Part shown: positions 1 through 4,923 of the stretch, one piece after another
Layout of the letters: each line of letters begins with the position of its first letter
Position numbering within the stretch: position 1 is the stretch's first letter
DNA from: Nanobdellota archaeon
GTDB taxonomy: Archaea; Nanobdellota; Nanobdellia; SCGC-AAA011-G17; JAFCDX01
Direction of reading: 5' to 3'
DNA length: 5,066 nt
Assembly: GCA_018816585.1 (NCBI GenBank)
Contig: JAHIVQ010000072.1
Coordinates: 1-5,066, forward strand
The notes under the pieces: generated by a model
The model's input: the letters and a program-made list of their open reading frames with translations, nothing else
Told to the model about the DNA's origin: nothing
The model's database searches: none
Program-made: the position numbers and the translations under genes

Positions 1-867
1 AGAGAAATTAATAAATATAAAAATTTTCCGAGTGAAATTGTTTTTAGGAGATATTTTGGAAGATATAATGGTGCATTAAAAGAAATAGGATTTAAACCAA
101 ATGTTATAAGAGATTATACTAAAGAAAAATTAATTATATCTTTAGAAAATTTAAAAAAAGAACTTAAAAGAACTCCAAAATTAAAAGATTTTAGAAACAA
201 AAGTTTAAATGCACCATCTGAATGCACTTATTTTAAATATTTTAAATCATTCAATAACGCATTAAAAGAGGCTGGAATAAAAATCAATCGTAGGCGTGAT
301 TATACAAATGAAGAATTAATCGATTGTTTGAAAAATGAAGCTGAAAAATTAAGAAGAACTCCTACTGCAGTAGAAGTACAAAAAAGTAGAAATTGTCCTG
401 GAATTAATACATACAAAGAACATTTTGGTACTTATAACAAAGCAGTTTTATTGGCTGGTTTAAAAAGAAATAGAGGATACAATGGAGAAAAATGGAAATT
501 TTGGCAAAAACATTGTGAAGATATGGCAAGAGTTTTATACTCAAATGTGATTATTCAAGCAAAACTTAAAGATATAAGAGGAAATCCAGATATATTAATC
601 CCAAAAGAAAACAAATTTATAGATGCAAAAACAAGTGGTTATAATGATTTTAAAGATCAGATAAAAAGATATGTAATTAAAAATGGTGCATCTCTTGAAT
701 TTTGGTGTATATTCAAAGGAATAGAAACAAAACATCCGAAAGTAAAATATATTTATGCAAATGAACTGGCAATGAGAATGGATAAAATAGGTAGAAAAGA
801 TTTGGCTATTAAATGTTGCCAATTCTTAACTGGTTCAGAAGACCAAAAATTATTGGTGGTAAAATAA
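1..867 (+). CDS. Homing-endonuclease-associated repeat protein with C-terminal PD-(D/E)XK nuclease domain (5' partial)
   Basis: The frame is open from base 1 to a TAA at 865-867, giving 288 visible residues; the true start lies upstream. Residues 1-32, 39-93 and 101-154 are copies of one repeat of about 62 residues. Each full copy opens YT(K/N)E-L, has RTP in the middle (57-59, 119-121) and ends in an aromatic/G-x-[YF]-N-x-A-h motif (F19-G20, F81, F142-G143). This matches the homing endonuclease associated repeat (HNR), a presumed DNA-binding unit. The C-terminal part (about 160-288) looks like a restriction-endonuclease fold: a helix with E173, P196-D197, D208-A209-K210, and Q220-x3-Y224 in the following helix, i.e. 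the PD...DxK plus QxxxY pattern of many DNA nucleases. Inference: a sequence-specific DNA endonuclease of homing type. All of its roughly 40 lysines are encoded by AAA, unlike later genes. Its stop shares one base with the next start, so it is probably cotranscribed with the glycosyltransferase. The fold assignment rests on motifs only. Confidence 0.72.
   Translation, partial: REINKYKNFPSEIVFRRYFGRYNGALKEIGFKPNVIRDYTKEKLIISLENLKKELKRTPKLKDFRNKSLNAPSECTYFKYFKSFNNALKEAGIKINRRRDYTNEELIDCLKNEAEKLRRTPTAVEVQKSRNCPGINTYKEHFGTYNKAVLLAGLKRNRGYNGEKWKFWQKHCEDMARVLYSNVIIQAKLKDIRGNPDILIPKENKFIDAKTSGYNDFKDQIKRYVIKNGASLEFWCIFKGIETKHPKVKYIYANELAMRMDKIGRKDLAIKCCQFLTGSEDQKLLVVK
855..858 (+). promoter_or_regulatory. 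Shine-Dalgarno site of the GT4 gene
   Basis: GGTG lies eight bases before the ATG at 867 and matches the archaeal anti-SD. It supports 867 over the in-frame ATG at 813, which has no SD and would add 18 unconserved-looking residues inside the upstream gene. Confidence 0.6.
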
Positions 868-2021
868 TGAAAATTTTAGAAATAACTGAATTTTCCTCCG
901 GACATTGTGGAGTATGGACAAGAGTACTTGCAGAAAGCAAAGAACTTGTTAAATTAGGAAATGATGTAACTATTTTTTCTTCAAATATAGAAAAAGGGAC
1001 TTGCAAAGAAGTAAAAAGTGAAGAGAATATTGGAAAGATAAAAATTAAAAGATTTAAAACATCTTGGTTAGATAAAATAACAAGTTTATTTACAAAAAAT
1101 GTAAGAATGTGGTTCCTTATAGATTGGCCATTCAAAGAGAAAGTGATAGAAGAACAAAAACAATATAATCCAGATATAATAATAACACATCTATTGCATC
1201 CACATTCATCTAATATTTTACATAGCATAAACTATTTCAAAAAAATAAACCCTAAACTAAAAGTAATAATAGTTCCTCATGCTCCATTTAATATTGATAG
1301 GGGATTTATGCTAAACTTATTAACAAAAATTTGGAGATTTGGAGCTTTAAGAAATAAATTGAATAATTTCGATAAAATAATTGCAATAACTCAATGGGAA
1401 ATGCCTTATTTGAAAGAATTAGGCGTAAAAGAAAATAAAATTGTTTATATCCCAAACGGAATACCAGATGAATTTTTCAAACAAAAACAAGTAAAGGAGA
1501 CTAAAGACGTTTTATTCTTAGGAAGAATTGCTCCTGTAAAAGATTTAGAGACATTAATTCTTGCTGCAAAATTATTACCAAGTATAGATTTTTCAATTGT
1601 TGGTCCAGCTGAAGAAGATTATTTCAAAAAGATTAAAGGTTTAATAAATAAAAATAATATATCTAATGTCAAAATTTATCCACAAATAAATAATATAAAT
1701 AAAAAAATAGAATTTATTGATAAACATAAGATATTTGTTTTACCATCTAAAAGAGAAGCAATGCCTCAAGTCTTGTTAGAAGCATTATCAAGAGGAAAAA
1801 TTGTAATCTCTTCAAATACAGATGGGGGAAAAGAAATTATAAAAGATGGAAAAACAGGTTTCTTATTTGATATTGGTAATTATGAACAACTAGCAAATTT
1901 AATAGACAGATGTTTAAAAGAGAATATGAGTAATATAGAGAAAAATGCAAAAAAAGATGCTGAAAAATACAAATGGAGTGTATTAATTAAAAAGATTGAA
2001 AATGCCTACGGTCTGGGATAA
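867..2021 (+). CDS. Glycosyltransferase family 4 (GT-B fold)
   Basis: This 384-residue protein has the normal length and layout of a GT4 retaining glycosyltransferase, which moves a sugar from a nucleotide-sugar donor to a glycan or lipid-linked acceptor at the cytoplasmic side of the membrane. The N-terminal acceptor half starts MKILEITEF with a G-rich stretch (S11-G15) and contains VPHAP at 136-140. The linker and donor half show IPNGIP (195-200), LGRIAPVKD (218-226) and the family signature E-x7-E at E297 and E305 (EAMPQVLLE), followed by the usual DGGKEII and G-x-TGFLF at 319-334. No signal peptide or membrane segment is seen. The start at 867 overlaps the upstream stop as TAATG, and the end overlaps the methyltransferase gene by 20 bases, so it lies within an operon. 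Sugar and acceptor cannot be told from sequence; surface polysaccharide or N-glycan assembly is the likely setting. Confidence 0.9.
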   Translation: MKILEITEFSSGHCGVWTRVLAESKELVKLGNDVTIFSSNIEKGTCKEVKSEENIGKIKIKRFKTSWLDKITSLFTKNVRMWFLIDWPFKEKVIEEQKQYNPDIIITHLLHPHSSNILHSINYFKKINPKLKVIIVPHAPFNIDRGFMLNLLTKIWRFGALRNKLNNFDKIIAITQWEMPYLKELGVKENKIVYIPNGIPDEFFKQKQVKETKDVLFLGRIAPVKDLETLILAAKLLPSIDFSIVGPAEEDYFKKIKGLINKNNISNVKIYPQINNINKKIEFIDKHKIFVLPSKREAMPQVLLEALSRGKIVISSNTDGGKEIIKDGKTGFLFDIGNYEQLANLIDRCLKENMSNIEKNAKKDAEKYKWSVLIKKIENAYGLG

Positions 2022-2730
2022 ATACTGGCAGGAAACTAAATTTGACAATAAGAAGATTATTGATAATCTTAAGAATTCCTTCTTCTGGAAGCAGTTAAAA
2101 TTAGAATTACTAAAGGATTTTGGAACTTTAAAGGATATAAAAATACTTGAATTAGGCTCTGGAAGGGGTGAAATGTCGCTTTTAATGGCTTTAGAAGGAG
2201 CAGATATAACTTTAGTTGATGAGAGTGAATTTGCCCTAAAAGAAGCTAAAAAACTCTATTCTGAATTCAATTGCAAGGTTAATTTAATCAGAAAAAGCAT
2301 GTTTGATATTAAGAAAGCAGATTATGATATTACTATAAGCTTTGGGCTTGCTGAGCACTTTACAGAAGAAAAAAGGCTTGAGGTTTTCAAGAAACATTAT
2401 GATTGCATAAAAGAAAAAGGATTAATAATACTAAGTGTGCCAAATGCAAAATCCTTCCCTTACAGAATTTACAAATCTATTGCACAATTACTTAGATTCT
2501 GGAAATATGGACTTGAAGTTCCTTACACAGAAAAAGAACTAAATGAAATTGCAAAGAAACTTAAGATAAAAAATTTCAGAGTAATAAGAAGTTCATTCCT
2601 AAATGCATTTTATCATTTTTTGATTATTAATCCATTAAAATTACTTGGTTTAAACTTAAGAGAAAGATTTATGGATTCTAAAATACTTAATAAATATGGA
2701 TATGCAATAATATTCATAGGTGAAAAATGA
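2002..2730 (+). CDS. Class I SAM-dependent methyltransferase
   Basis: A 242-residue methyltransferase with a Rossmann-type core. Motif I is ILELGSGRGE (48-57), binding S-adenosylmethionine. The acidic end of strand 2 is D73 in LVDES, motif IV-like residues FGLAEHF lie at 114-120, and GLIILSVPN (140-148) is the typical strand-5 region of methyltransferase family 11/25 proteins. The opening MPTVWDKYW resembles the W-D-x-Y-W entry of many small-molecule or glycan methyltransferases. I chose the ATG at 2002 over the TTG at 1996, which adds only two residues; neither has a clear SD, and translation may be coupled to the GT4 gene it overlaps. Given its neighbours, it may methylate a sugar or a lipid-linked glycan, but this is inference. 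Its last codons carry the SD for the NUDIX gene, and the same 3' end recurs after that gene. About a third of its lysine codons are AAG, more than in the two genes before it. Confidence 0.85.
   Translation: MPTVWDKYWQETKFDNKKIIDNLKNSFFWKQLKLELLKDFGTLKDIKILELGSGRGEMSLLMALEGADITLVDESEFALKEAKKLYSEFNCKVNLIRKSMFDIKKADYDITISFGLAEHFTEEKRLEVFKKHYDCIKEKGLIILSVPNAKSFPYRIYKSIAQLLRFWKYGLEVPYTEKELNEIAKKLKIKNFRVIRSSFLNAFYHFLIINPLKLLGLNLRERFMDSKILNKYGYAIIFIGEK
2693..2728 (+). repeat. Direct repeat copy 1: 3' end of the methyltransferase gene
   Basis: The last 22 bases of this stretch (2707-2728) are identical to 3142-3163. Allowing two one-base gaps, the similarity extends upstream to 2693 (AATATGGATAT here, AATATGATAT in copy 2). 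This copy encodes the methyltransferase C-terminus (tyrosine, glycine, tyrosine, alanine, then IIFIGEK) and contains the GGTGA that serves the NUDIX gene. Confidence 0.8.
2719..2723 (+). promoter_or_regulatory. Shine-Dalgarno site of the NUDIX gene
   Basis: GGTGA, a classic archaeal SD, lies inside the final codons of the methyltransferase gene, three bases before the ATG at 2727. The spacing is short, but the ATGA overlap supports coupled translation. Confidence 0.6.
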
Positions 2731-3131
2731 GAAAAACTTCTAGGTTGATTATAATTAAAGAGAATAAAATTCTATTAATTCATCGTATTAAACCAAATAG
2801 AGATTATTATGTATTTCCAGGGGGAGCAGTAGAAAAAGGTGAGACAAAAGAAGAAGCTGCGATAAGAGAAACAAAAGAAGAAACTAATCTAGATATAAAA
2901 ATAGATCATTTTTTATGGAAATTTAAGAACATTTTTGATAAAGATAAGAATCTTGAGTATTATTTTCTAATTAAAAAGTTTAAAGGTGTATTAAAGCTTA
3001 GAGGACCAGAGGCAAAAAAGCAAACAAAAGATAACCAGTATTTACTAGAATGGATCCCACTAAGCAAACTAAAGAAAATCAGTCTTTTCCCTGAAGAGAT
3101 AAAAATAAAAGTACTAAAGGAATTCAGATAA
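2727..3131 (+). CDS. NUDIX hydrolase
   Basis: A 134-residue protein, the usual size of a single-domain NUDIX enzyme, which cleaves a nucleoside diphosphate linked to another moiety using divalent metal. The NUDIX box is G33-x5-E39-x7-R47-E48-x2-E51-E52, with the metal-binding REtkEE intact; the usual glycine near the end of the box is N54. The strand before it reads YYVFPGG (27-33), as expected. The start is an ATG overlapping the methyltransferase stop (ATGA) with GGTGA upstream. In a glycan operon it could hydrolyse a nucleotide sugar or act in housekeeping; the substrate cannot be read from the sequence. The gene is bracketed by two copies of the methyltransferase 3' end, suggesting insertion as a cassette or a partial duplication. 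About a quarter of its lysine codons are AAG. Confidence 0.92.
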   Translation: MRKTSRLIIIKENKILLIHRIKPNRDYYVFPGGAVEKGETKEEAAIRETKEETNLDIKIDHFLWKFKNIFDKDKNLEYYFLIKKFKGVLKLRGPEAKKQTKDNQYLLEWIPLSKLKKISLFPEEIKIKVLKEFR

Positions 3132-3163
3132 TATGATATCTATAATATTCATAGGTGAAAAAT
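3130..3163 (+). repeat. Direct repeat copy 2: degenerate methyltransferase tail after the NUDIX gene
   Basis: The bases 3142-3163 repeat 2707-2728 exactly, and the preceding dozen bases match with two small gaps. Read from the ATG at 3133 it gives MISIIFIGEK and then TAA at 3163-3165, so the C-terminal residues IIFIGEK of the methyltransferase reappear with their own stop. No gene follows its GGTGA, so this looks like a scar, not a working site. The first bases (ATGATATC, then ATAATA) also resemble the start of the GT2 gene at 4920. Confidence 0.78.
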
Positions 3164-3184
3164 AATTCTTAAGATTTTGATTTG

Positions 3185-3214
3185 ATGTAAACTTTTAGTT
3201 TATATATGTAAACT
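3185..3214 (+). promoter_or_regulatory. Promoter-like TATA element with a 9-nt direct repeat
   Basis: AGTTTATATATG (3197-3208) resembles the TATA element of the MNT-HEPN promoter (AGTTTATATA) in the same orientation. It sits between two exact copies of ATGTAAACT (3185-3193 and 3206-3214, period 21 nt), and the first copy forms an inverted repeat with the TATA region (TAAACT-TTT-AGTTTA, 3188-3202). Transcription would start near 3230, inside the 3' end of the RelE gene and antisense to it. No plus-strand gene begins downstream. It could be an orphaned promoter, a source of antisense RNA, or chance in AT-rich DNA. The rest of the 3132-3222 spacer shows no clear terminator. Confidence 0.4.
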
Positions 3215-3222
3215 ACATAGAT

Positions 3223-3492
3223 CTATATTTTATATATCTTATCATGATGGTCAAAATCATCAAAACTTATTGTGTCAATGTTTTTATCATATTTAAAGAT
3301 TAGTACAAAGTGACCTACTTGAACACGCCTAGAATCCTTCATATCATTCCTTAAATTTTTATAATGTTCAACATCATCGCAATTAATAATTTCATCAATC
3401 TTTTTTAAGAGCCGTTCATGAAGTGACCTATTTTTCTTAGATAATTTCTTCATAATCTCTTTTAGAGGTTCACTTACTCTCCAATTATGCAT
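3223..3492 (-). CDS. Type II toxin, RelE/ParE superfamily (archaeal RelE-type mRNA interferase)
   Basis: An 89-residue basic protein of normal RelE length. Helices fill residues 7-36 (EPLKEIMKKL, then RLLKKIDEII). Next come HYKNLR (43-48), MKDSRRVQVGHFVLIF (51-66) and the closing strand and tail FDDFDHHDKIYKI (77-89). This pattern, especially the RRV strand and the FDHHD-IY tail, is that of archaeal RelE-like toxins, which cleave mRNA at the ribosome; cleavage by this protein is inferred. R55, R56, H82 and H83 are candidates for RNA contact and catalysis. The start at 3492 is preceded by GAGGG (3500-3496 on this strand) with a three-base spacer, and the gene follows the antitoxin stop by ten bases, so the two are cotranscribed. 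It converges with the NUDIX gene across 91 bases. Confidence 0.87.
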   Translation of the reverse strand: MHNWRVSEPLKEIMKKLSKKNRSLHERLLKKIDEIINCDDVEHYKNLRNDMKDSRRVQVGHFVLIFKYDKNIDTISFDDFDHHDKIYKI

Positions 3493-3502
3493 ATTCCCTC
3501 TT

Positions 3503-3739
3503 TTAACTAGTAGCTTTTCTTAGTTCATTTATAGAATTAAACTTAATATAGTTACCCTTTCTTATTTTTTGTAATTTTTCTATAAATTCAGGTCTTAATT
3601 CAGGTTCATTTTCTTCTTCAATGTATTTCTCTACAACTACTTGTATAGCCTGTCCCTTATCTTTTAGACCATATTTTGCCTTGACTACATTTAATACTCT
3701 ATTTGTATTCTCATCTAACTCTACCAGTGCTTGTACCAT
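3503..3739 (-). CDS. Antitoxin, DUF2683-like ribbon-helix-helix protein
   Basis: A 78-residue acidic protein directly upstream of the RelE-type toxin gene. Residues 2-10 (VQALVELDE) form the expected N-terminal DNA-contacting strand, 11-24 (to KAKYG) the first helix and 26-44 (KDKGQAIQVVVEKYIEEE) the second. This is a ribbon-helix-helix layout, close to the DUF2683 antitoxins known in archaea. The tail from 45 on (ELRPEFIEKL, then NYIKFNSINELRKA) is the likely toxin-wrapping segment. Such antitoxins neutralise the toxin and, with it, repress their own promoter. The start has AGGT (3750-3747) seven bases upstream. A 15-nt palindrome lies between the TATA element and this start, as expected for autorepression. 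The function is known for the family; the pairing is clear from position. Confidence 0.85.
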   Translation of the reverse strand: MVQALVELDENTNRVLNVVKAKYGLKDKGQAIQVVVEKYIEEENEPELRPEFIEKLQKIRKGNYIKFNSINELRKATS

Positions 3740-3748
3740 TTTACTTAC

Positions 3749-3763
3749 CTTAGTTTAACTAAG
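3749..3763. promoter_or_regulatory. Palindromic operator candidate for the RelE-type module
   Basis: CTTAGTTTAACTAAG is a perfect inverted repeat with 7-nt arms around one base. It lies between the minus-strand TATA element and the antitoxin start, covering the predicted transcription start, and its edge touches the SD. This is where an RHH antitoxin would be expected to bind; that binding is inferred. Confidence 0.6.
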
Positions 3764-3770
3764 TCCAACT

Positions 3771-3787
3771 TATTTATAAATCTTTCT
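3771..3787 (-). promoter_or_regulatory. Promoter of the antitoxin-toxin operon
   Basis: Read on the minus strand, the sequence is GAAAGATTTATAAATA: an A-rich BRE-like stretch followed by TATA box TTTATAAA (3780-3773). Transcription would begin near 3750, leaving a leader of about ten bases that contains the AGGT SD. Confidence 0.6.
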
Positions 3788-3800
3788 ATCTTTTAATTCA

Positions 3801-3816
3801 AAGAAAAGTTTATATA
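3801..3816 (+). promoter_or_regulatory. Promoter of the wHTH-MNT/HEPN operon
   Basis: AAGAAAAGTTTATATA is a near-consensus archaeal BRE plus TATA box (TTTATATA at 3809-3816). Transcription should begin about 25 bases downstream, near 3838, inside the second palindrome. The TATA box overlaps the first palindrome, so a bound repressor would block TBP/TFB. Confidence 0.68.
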
Positions 3817-3830
3817 CCAAAAAAGGTATA
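3813..3830. promoter_or_regulatory. Palindromic operator copy 1
   Basis: TATACCAAAAAAGGTATA is an inverted repeat with TATACC/GGTATA arms around an A6 centre. It overlaps the end of the TATA box. An identical copy follows 22 nt later, about two helical turns, so both would face the same side of the DNA. The likely ligand is the winged-helix antitoxin encoded just downstream. Confidence 0.7.
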
Positions 3831-3834
3831 ATAT

Positions 3835-3852
3835 TATACCAAAAAAGGTATA
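3835..3852. promoter_or_regulatory. Palindromic operator copy 2, covering start site and SD
   Basis: The second exact copy of the 18-nt palindrome begins four bases (ATAT) after the first and ends two bases before the ATG at 3855. It spans the predicted transcription start, and its AGGT (3846-3849) is the only SD-like sequence for the gene, so the operator and the ribosome binding site are the same DNA. Confidence 0.7.
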
Positions 3853-3854
3853 AA

Positions 3855-4460
3855 ATGTTAAAGAAAGAGATAGAAATATTAAGTTTATTTAGAAATAGTA
3901 TATTTCTAAAGACAACAATACTGGATATATCAAAAAAACTAAAAAAACACTATCCAAAAATATATGATTCAGTAAAAGAACTTGAAAAAAATAAGACTTT
4001 AAAGATAGAAAAAGTAGGTCATTCTAATTTAGTTTCTTTATTATTAAATCCACAAACCATAAGAAATTTGTCCTTCCTTGATGAACAGGAGGCTATGCAG
4101 AAGAATATTCCAAATTATGAAAAATTAATGTCCTTAAAGGAAATCTCACAGTATTTGGTAATACTAACAGGCAGTTATGCAAAAGGTAAGGCTACTAAAA
4201 CTTCTGATTTGGATCTTGTTATAATTATACCTGACGATAAAAATGCATTTGATATCCAAAAAAAGCTTGAAAATATTTTTTTATTGTTCCATCCACCAAT
4301 ACATTTATATGTCTTCAATAATAAAGATATTGTAGAAATGCTTATTGACAAAAAAGAAAATTATGGGAAAGAGATATTTAAAAATCATATTATACTAAAA
4401 AATGCCTATATTTATTATGAACTACTTAAGGAGGCAATAGAAAATGGATTCAAAGGCTAA
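3855..4460 (+). CDS. Winged-helix MNT-type nucleotidyltransferase (antitoxin of a HEPN/MNT module)
   Basis: A 201-residue fusion. Residues 1-62 look like a winged helix-turn-helix: an N-terminal helix, then TILDISKKLKKHYPKIYDSVKELEKNK (21-47, first and recognition helices) and a wing (LKIEKVGHSNLVSLL). Residues 100-155 form a minimal nucleotidyltransferase with GSYAKG at 106-111 and SDLDL at 117-121, i.e. the exact GS-x10-D-x-D signature (D118, D120). The usual third acidic residue is not evident: that strand reads PIHLYVFN (148-155). MNT antitoxins of the MntA type inactivate a HEPN toxin by adding AMP to it. Here the added wHTH suggests the same protein also represses the operon through the two palindromes immediately upstream. 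Its gene overlaps the HEPN gene by 17 bases. Catalysis, operator binding and the antitoxin role are inferred from family and context. Confidence 0.82.
   Translation: MLKKEIEILSLFRNSIFLKTTILDISKKLKKHYPKIYDSVKELEKNKTLKIEKVGHSNLVSLLLNPQTIRNLSFLDEQEAMQKNIPNYEKLMSLKEISQYLVILTGSYAKGKATKTSDLDLVIIIPDDKNAFDIQKKLENIFLLFHPPIHLYVFNNKDIVEMLIDKKENYGKEIFKNHIILKNAYIYYELLKEAIENGFKG
4428..4434 (+). promoter_or_regulatory. Strong Shine-Dalgarno site of the HEPN gene
   Basis: AAGGAGG lies inside the MNT gene, nine bases before the ATG at 4444. It is a stronger SD than the one of the first gene of the pair and fixes the HEPN start. Confidence 0.7.
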
Positions 4461-4923
4461 ACTTTATATGCAGAGAGCAGAAAATGAAATAATACTTGCA
4501 AAGACAAACTTTGATATATCAATGGATAATAAATTAAAGGAAGTTTTGAAGCTTAAGATAGAAAATACATTCTTCAATGATGTAATATCACAGTGTTATT
4601 ATTCTATTTTTTATGCAGCCAAGGCTTACCTAATTTCAAGAAATATGGGAACAGAAGCTCCTGAAGAGCACAGAAAGACTTATGAGGCATTTGAAAAAAT
4701 AGTGGACTCTGGAAAGGTTAACAGGGAATTATTGGAAATATACGAATCAGAAGCAGAAAAGGCAGAAGTTCTGTTAAAAATATTCCATCTTGAAAAGAAG
4801 AAAAGAGGAAGATTCACTTATGATGTCAATGCAAATGCAAATATACCTTACGCAAAAGAGTCGCTTGAAAATGCAAGAAAATTTGTTTCTATAATTAAAA
4901 ATCTGATAGAGAAGGAAGAATGA
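4444..4923 (+). CDS. HEPN-domain protein (presumed toxin partner, UPF0332-like)
   Basis: A 159-residue, largely helical protein. Helix 1 covers about 2-24 (KLYMQRAENEIILAK). The hallmark helix FNDVISQCYYSIFYAAKAYLIS spans about 44-65, and two further helices run over 77-115 and 136-157. The YYSIFYAAKAYL core is that of archaeal HEPN proteins of the UPF0332/HEPN_DNA-binding type. HEPN toxins are usually RNases or tRNA-targeting enzymes with R-x4-6-H. I do not find that motif: R66 and H76 are nine residues apart, and the basic stretch KKKRGRFTY (118-126) has no histidine. So it may be non-catalytic, or may belong to the HEPN branch with a different active site. Y126 is a possible, purely speculative AMPylation site. 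It is coupled to the MNT gene upstream, and its stop overlaps the GT2 start (ATGA). AAG is used for the majority of lysines, unlike the first genes of the window. Confidence 0.8.
   Translation: MDSKAKLYMQRAENEIILAKTNFDISMDNKLKEVLKLKIENTFFNDVISQCYYSIFYAAKAYLISRNMGTEAPEEHRKTYEAFEKIVDSGKVNRELLEIYESEAEKAEVLLKIFHLEKKKRGRFTYDVNANANIPYAKESLENARKFVSIIKNLIEKEE

Noticed and set aside
813..866. Upstream ATG at 813 as the GT4 start.
   Set aside because: It lacks an SD and adds 18 residues before the normal GT4 opening MKILEITEF; the ATG at 867 has GGTG at good spacing and a stop/start overlap.
1..867. The nuclease-like gene as part of an intein or intron.
   Set aside because: No intein splicing motifs or host-gene flanks are visible; the frame ends with its own stop next to a separate gene. 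The upstream part is outside the window, so this is not fully excluded.
595..1228. Two minus-strand open frames (595-822 and 809-1228).
   Set aside because: They are antisense to the nuclease and GT4 genes, rich in Phe/Ile/Ser/Cys as expected from reversed AT-rich coding sequence, show no recognisable motif and have no promoter.
1996..2001. TTG at 1996 as the methyltransferase start.
   Set aside because: It adds only two residues, and the ATG at 2002 opens the family-like MPTVWDKYW.
3160..3184. T-rich patches after the NUDIX gene as a terminator.
   Set aside because: The runs are at most four T and interrupted; no convincing archaeal poly-T terminator is present.
3217..3226. Ten-base palindrome ATAGATCTAT over the RelE-type stop codon.
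   Set aside because: It is short, AT-rich and overlaps coding sequence; chance is sufficient.
3813..3852. The two 18-nt repeats as a short CRISPR array or mobile-element ends.
   Set aside because: The spacer is only four bases, both units are palindromes in the same orientation, and they overlap a promoter and SD; operators explain them better.
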